Shown here: piece by piece, positions 40,301-46,300 of the stretch | How the letters are laid out: the number at the start of each line of letters is the position of its first letter | Position numbering within the stretch: the stretch's first letter is position 1 | From: Schistocephalus solidus | Taxonomy: Eukaryota > Platyhelminthes > Cestoda > Diphyllobothriidea > Diphyllobothriidae | Reading direction: 5' to 3' | Assembly: GCA_017591395.1 (NCBI GenBank) | Contig: WEDG01002931.1 | Coordinates: 186,001-250,000, forward strand | Length of the DNA stretch: 64,000 nt | Translations under genes and position numbers: made by a program | The notes under the pieces: generated by a model | Database searches by the model: none | What the model saw: only the letters and a program-made list of their open reading frames with translations | Told to the model about the DNA's origin: nothing

Positions 40301-43300
40301 GATAGAGCACTGAAAGGCTCAAAAGAACCAATGTCAAGGAATGGAGGAGAGGGCTTTGCAGGTTCTGGACATGCCGAAAAAGGCGGGAGGTAGGCACAAG
40401 TTCCGAGGTCTGGAAGGAGAATGGTGCCGGTGGGATTTTTGTGTCTAATTGCCGAAACGAGCATGATAGGATGCCGTTAGGAAAGAGTGTAGGCCTATAT
40501 GGGACCACGTTTAGGCCAGGGAGGCTGGCCCATTTCCTGTGAGTATCAGACCGGTTTGGCTAACTATTTGGTCACCACGGCAGCTGTCGGAAGCATCCGC
40601 TGGCACACAAAATTGAAAGGTCACATTTGCAGAACGCAAACTGCTCACAAGACACCGGACCAACCAAGTGCGCTGACCGACGCAGCCGATCCAGGTCAAC
40701 CCGCGTCCGAAACGATACTGACCGACTTGAAAGGGAGGTGTTGGGACTGTTCACATTCCCACGATGAATCGATCTCACAGAAAAGCACGTGCGCGCATCT
40801 CCCACGCTGCATGCCATGAGCGTGCGGCAGGCGGCGTCCTGCGTTGCCTATGGCCAAAGTGCCCCCATCAGCTCTGATTGGTCCATGTCCGCGAGACGTC
40901 GCTTCACCCTTCTAGAACTTTCTCTTGAAGCGGGTTGGACAGGATATAGCTTATCGGAACGGGCGCTATAAATACACGCAGCTTTTCAGTGAGAATGACT
41001 TGCAAGTTTTGAATACACTTTCTCGTGTCCGATTGTGTTCTCTCTTTCTCTGCCGTGTTGGGATTGGAGACAAAAACGGATCAAGAATACGCTTCATGTG
41101 AATTCTAAGTACCAGTACGGATCATATCAATTTGATGAGAACTGTAGGTGGACTGCGTGCTCATTGAGCAAAATATCAACAAACATTCTGCGATCAGCCG
41201 CATTGAGCTGAAAATTGGCCCACAGGCCTCAGAGAATTGCCAAAGGACTGGAGTATAGGCTTACCTTTCGAACCGGAACTGCGCTTGGAGGTGGAGGTAG
41301 CGGGGCAGGTTTACTTCCGCAAGCTAAATTTGATTTGCCGAATCCAGCACAGTGCCCCATTTGGTTACAGCTTTGGCAATGATATTAGCGAAATGTGCAA
41401 TCTCGATAGAAATGCCGACAAGGAGATAGCGGTGATTTCGCCTTGGATGCCTGCTTGGGCCGTATTACAGATTACGGCTTGGTTGCTACGATCGTATGGA
41501 CTGAACAGGAAGTAAGAGTGCCTTGGATCATGATAGAATCGTGCTTGAGGTCAACCAGCATTGGATAGTCTTGGAATGTGACTGTGCTGTTCTGTTGCAT
41601 TTGGGCCAGTAGATGTATCGGGATGTCAGCCTCCTAGGGGAACTGGAAAACGAGGTAAATATGAGATATTTAAACTGGATTTTCTGTGAGAGAACCGAGC
41701 TGAAAACGCCCACACTCGCAATTGACAAGGCCCACATACGTGATAAAATCGTCCGATTTACCGTTTGCCACGTTGGAGGTACTGTAATCGAGTGTTGAAC
41801 AGGGACGACCGTTCAACACAAAGCTGTGACAACGTCTTCAACCTGTCCACATAGGTGATTTCTCATGGCTTCTTCGGAAGTATAAAGTTGGTATGGCATT
41901 CTTGCTCGGCAGGGCCCAGTTTGCGAAGTAGGAGCCGTACCTTTTATGCATTGCCTTCGGCAGCCAGAGTGAAAGAGGATAAGTCCTAGTATCGTTCGTA
42001 GCAGGAATCATAGGTGATATGGGCCTGCGGTTCATATAGGTCTTCAGTGATGCTACCGGTAATGTGATCAACGAATTATAAACCACCAGTGGCACTCGAT
42101 TGGCTCATGGATTAATTGAATAGTTTAACAGTGATAGCTTCCACCCGTCTCAGTTGTCGCTGCAGGATCTGCTTTATGTCAGCGTATTCATCAGCCATCA
42201 AAGGCGAGATATTGTATCGCCAAATTAATATTATCCGTTCTGATACTTAGAATTCACAATAAGTGTATGCTTGATCCGTTTGCTTTTCCCCAATCTCAAC
42301 ATGGCAGAGAAAGAGAGGACACAATCGACCACGAAAAAGTGTATGCAAAACTTGCAAGTCATTCTAACTGAAAAGCTGCGTGTTTTTATAGCATCCCGTT
42401 CAGATTGGCTATATTCTGTTAAATCTGTTTCGAGAGAGTGCTCTAGAAAGGTCAAGCTTCTTCTCGCGGACATGGACCAATCAGATCTGATGGGGGCACC
42501 GTGGTCATAGCCAATGCGGGAGGCTTCCGGGTATACGCTCATGGCATGCAGCGTGGGAGATAAGGGAACATCCTGGGAGTTTGGACATTCCCCACTTGGT
42601 AGAGGACCCAAAAGGCTGGGCGGAAGTCTACTCGATGACCTAGAGAGGGGCATTACAGGTAAAGAATGAGCCGAGCACGATGACGCTCTCATGTCCGCCT
42701 GGCTAGGAGACTAATCGTTTGGCCACTATATTCTACTCCGCATGAGAAAAGTGGAGATGCAATCGCACATTGTAGAGGTTAAGGAAGGCGGTTTACCCTT
42801 ACCTTGGATTCAAAGAAAAAGGTGCTTGATAAAATAAGTCTTATATTGGACATTGGGTGCGTGTGCACAATGGCTGAGTTCATGTTCGACGTTTTGGACG
42901 TTCAATGATCACGTCTGCTCTTTGATTGACTTTGGGTTCATGGGTATGATCACGGGGCCTAGACAACCCGAGTTCATGATCAGCTTAGGCGTACTCGTAT
43001 CAACCCACAGATTCCAGTATAAATCGGAAGCAGAGCTGACAGCCTCTTCCACTCGTACCCCCCCTTAATCGTCCACTGCCATATTATCCGTCCCCTGATT
43101 TTTCGTTCACAGTGACTGCTCTGCATAAGAGTAAATGTGGCTGACCGCATAGCCTTACTACTTTAACTGACTTTGGGGCAAACAGAACGTCTTGTTTTCT
43201 GTCCAAAATACAGCCTACCTTGTTGCCGTTGTGTACGTTCTGACTTGAGACCATTGCTGAGTCTTGTGGGGTGGGGGGAATTATGGCCAAACTAAGCGAA

Positions 43301-46300
43301 ATAAATTAGGGCCCTGCATACGCACTCCTCTTCAGCGTTTGGTCCCAATACATCATGGCTGCCTCACGTAATCTGGGGCTCACGCAGGCGAAATCTGCCG
43401 TACACAATTTAACATCGGTCTTTTTTAATTGAACACCTGTAGGTGCCCTCGATCAGGCTGCAATGCGCAAAGGCAGCCTGCACATGGAACGTTGCAATGA
43501 GAGAAATTTGCCTCACTCTACCACTGGCTCAGGCGATGATGCACGCACTCAACTCCCCAGATTCTGTGCACAACTCTCTGTAAGCCATCTTGTTATTTCC
43601 AAAAGGAAAAAAAAACTAGTTTTATAGTCCTCCTCCAACGGGCCCCTGCGTGCGTCCATTCTCTCCCCCCTCCTCGCCCCTCCTCCCCCCTCCTCCCCCT
43701 CCTCCTCCCCCCTCCTCCGTACTTTCAACCATCTGAATTAATTAGTATGTCTCAGAACTCACTATTTCGGTAAATGCCTTCAACAGATATCTTATTTTGA
43801 AGGTTTTGATAAGCATATACAACAGCATTTCCAGTTATGGGCAATAGACAGAAAACAAAATAAAACGTAAAGTATTCACCGCCATTTCAAGGATGATCTG
43901 AAACTCATCGTAATCCAACACCCACAAAGAAATTTAATAAAAGGAAGTTCCTCTTAATATGAATAAAATAGTACTTTACGATTTTACCTGAAAATTCTAT
44001 TTTAATTTATTAGTCACTGACCGACCTGTCAGTATGTCAGCTTATGAAATATTTTATTCCTGTGACGTCTTTGCCGATGCAATCAAGTGAAAATCCGTTT
44101 GAAAAAGAAACCACCAATTCTAGTAAACCATGTTGAAGTACATATTCGAAATTTAGGCTGTTTGGTAACGGCCATACTTTCCATTGCCCTTAATCTGGAA
44201 GAAAACTTCGGTGGAATATACATTAAAGGAATATTTTCAAAATAACTGGTAATTGTGGTGTTTTATTTACTCGTTTGTTTGCATGGACAGGCTTTCTGTA
44301 CACTTAAAACTTAAGTTTAATTATCTAACCCGATTTTTAACGTTTGCGGAATTTGCCGCTTTCCTAAAACATTCTGTTTCTAAACAACGTAATATTAATT
44401 TTAAACCACCGCATGTCTTCGTTTTAAGAACGGTCGCTTCTTTACTGCTGTAAAACTTTGAGTACGACGTGCGGGCTAATTTTGCACAACGGGTCTTTTC
44501 TCATGAAATCTCATAGAGTTCATGAGATAGGGCACGTACTGCATACCACTGAGTCTACCCCCTCCGGACGATACGTCAACTAGCCCGACTCTCTGTTCAG
44601 AGCGTAAACCATCAAAAGGTTAATACAAAGACTGCATTCGTACCCCTGCACAGACACAGGCCTGTGGCAGCCACAATGCTGGCCCATTTTCGGAACAAAA
44701 TAAGTATGATAAGTAGGTGCTCACCGTTGTGCCTTGGGGTTCACGCTCGAGCCCCGGCAGCATCCGCATGACGGCTAATGATATAGGTAAATACAAGTGA
44801 GACTGAAATGGCTACTTCTAGCTTATTAGCCGTCATCAGCCAGCCATACCCGACTCCAGGTGTTGCGGCACCCGAGGCCCGAGGCCTGTAACTTTTGGAT
44901 CACTACCCTTAATGCCACCAACGTTCAAGCCCGGATGTGAAAGCTCTGCATAACGTACGTCAATTAGATTGAATCGACGCAGACCATTCCCGTGTGTGTG
45001 CTATCGGGGCCCAAGAGTTTGTGCATTGACCGTCCTAACGAATTGGGCCCTGACGTTCAAATTAGAACTCTTTTCCTTAAACTTAAATTACCGAGTCAGT
45101 TGGCAGGAAATACTTTTAATGAAAAAAAAAAGAATTTTGGGGACTGTAGCTTCTGCAAAATTTGATGCAAACGTTATTTTGTAGGGTATAAGCGATACCA
45201 AGACCACCGCAGTGTCAATTTTATTTTTGTTTAAATTTTAGAAAAGTAATGAAACGAACCATGACAGGTAGACTATGGCAACAGACTTAGTTACATGTTT
45301 GTTAAATTAATCATTGTAGATACCGAGAGACATAAATTTAGTTTTTTAGTATATTAAGGAAATAAGGACAGCAGATCAAAGAAATTGACAGTAAAATTGA
45401 TGGGTTAAGCGTATAGCCGGTAATTATCGCAGTTAGAAATTATTAACCATTTCATGGTGGTAAAAGGGTGTTGTCTGTTTGTGATAGATTTAAGTGCGTC
45501 AGATTGGTTCTAGTTTTAGGAGTGTGGTGATTTGCCACGAAATTTACTCCCCAGTGTTGGTCTCACTTTCTATTCTTTTTCCAAGGCGTCATCTGATTGT
45601 CTGAGCCTGTCACTCAACTGTTGAAAGGATTTGGCGCTATTGCATGACCGTTTGTCAGTGTGTACGCACGCATCAACGCACTTACGTCTGTAGAGGTAGA
45701 GGTGATCGTAATATACAAGTACCTTTAATAGACCTGGAGGTTGAGTAGGGCTAACCGATGACGGCTAATCAGCTAGAAATAACCCTTTCAATCTCCCTTG
45801 GTCCCCTTGTCTGTAGTCTTGTGCTGCAGATGTTATTAGTCGTTGGGTGATTGCTTACGGGGCTCTATATCAAGGCCCTAAGCTAAACGGGGCGAGTGAG
45901 CACACCGCGATATGTGCGTGCCCCACTTCTACCATAGTTAATGGACCTGGGTCTGTTATTTACTCGAAATTGGTGTCTCGTGTCTTTTCCCATAGACAAA
46001 CTCCAATCCGTTGCTGATGGGTGGTTTTCAAAAGTTTATCCGGTGCATGAAATTCAAGTTGAACTGTCGACAATCCACGGGATTTAACCATTTATAAATA
46101 GCTACAAGTCAGTGAACAAGTACTAGATAAAACCCTACACTTTGGGTTCACAAACGACCACTCTTCATAGTTCTGAACCACTAAGTTGAAATCAGGCTGA
46201 ACCCAAATTTAACTGTGGCCAAGATTACGAGCCAGATTTTGTAAATAACGGCCATCAAAAGTAAGAAGTGGAGCTTTGTAACTGGACTAATACGGTGGAC

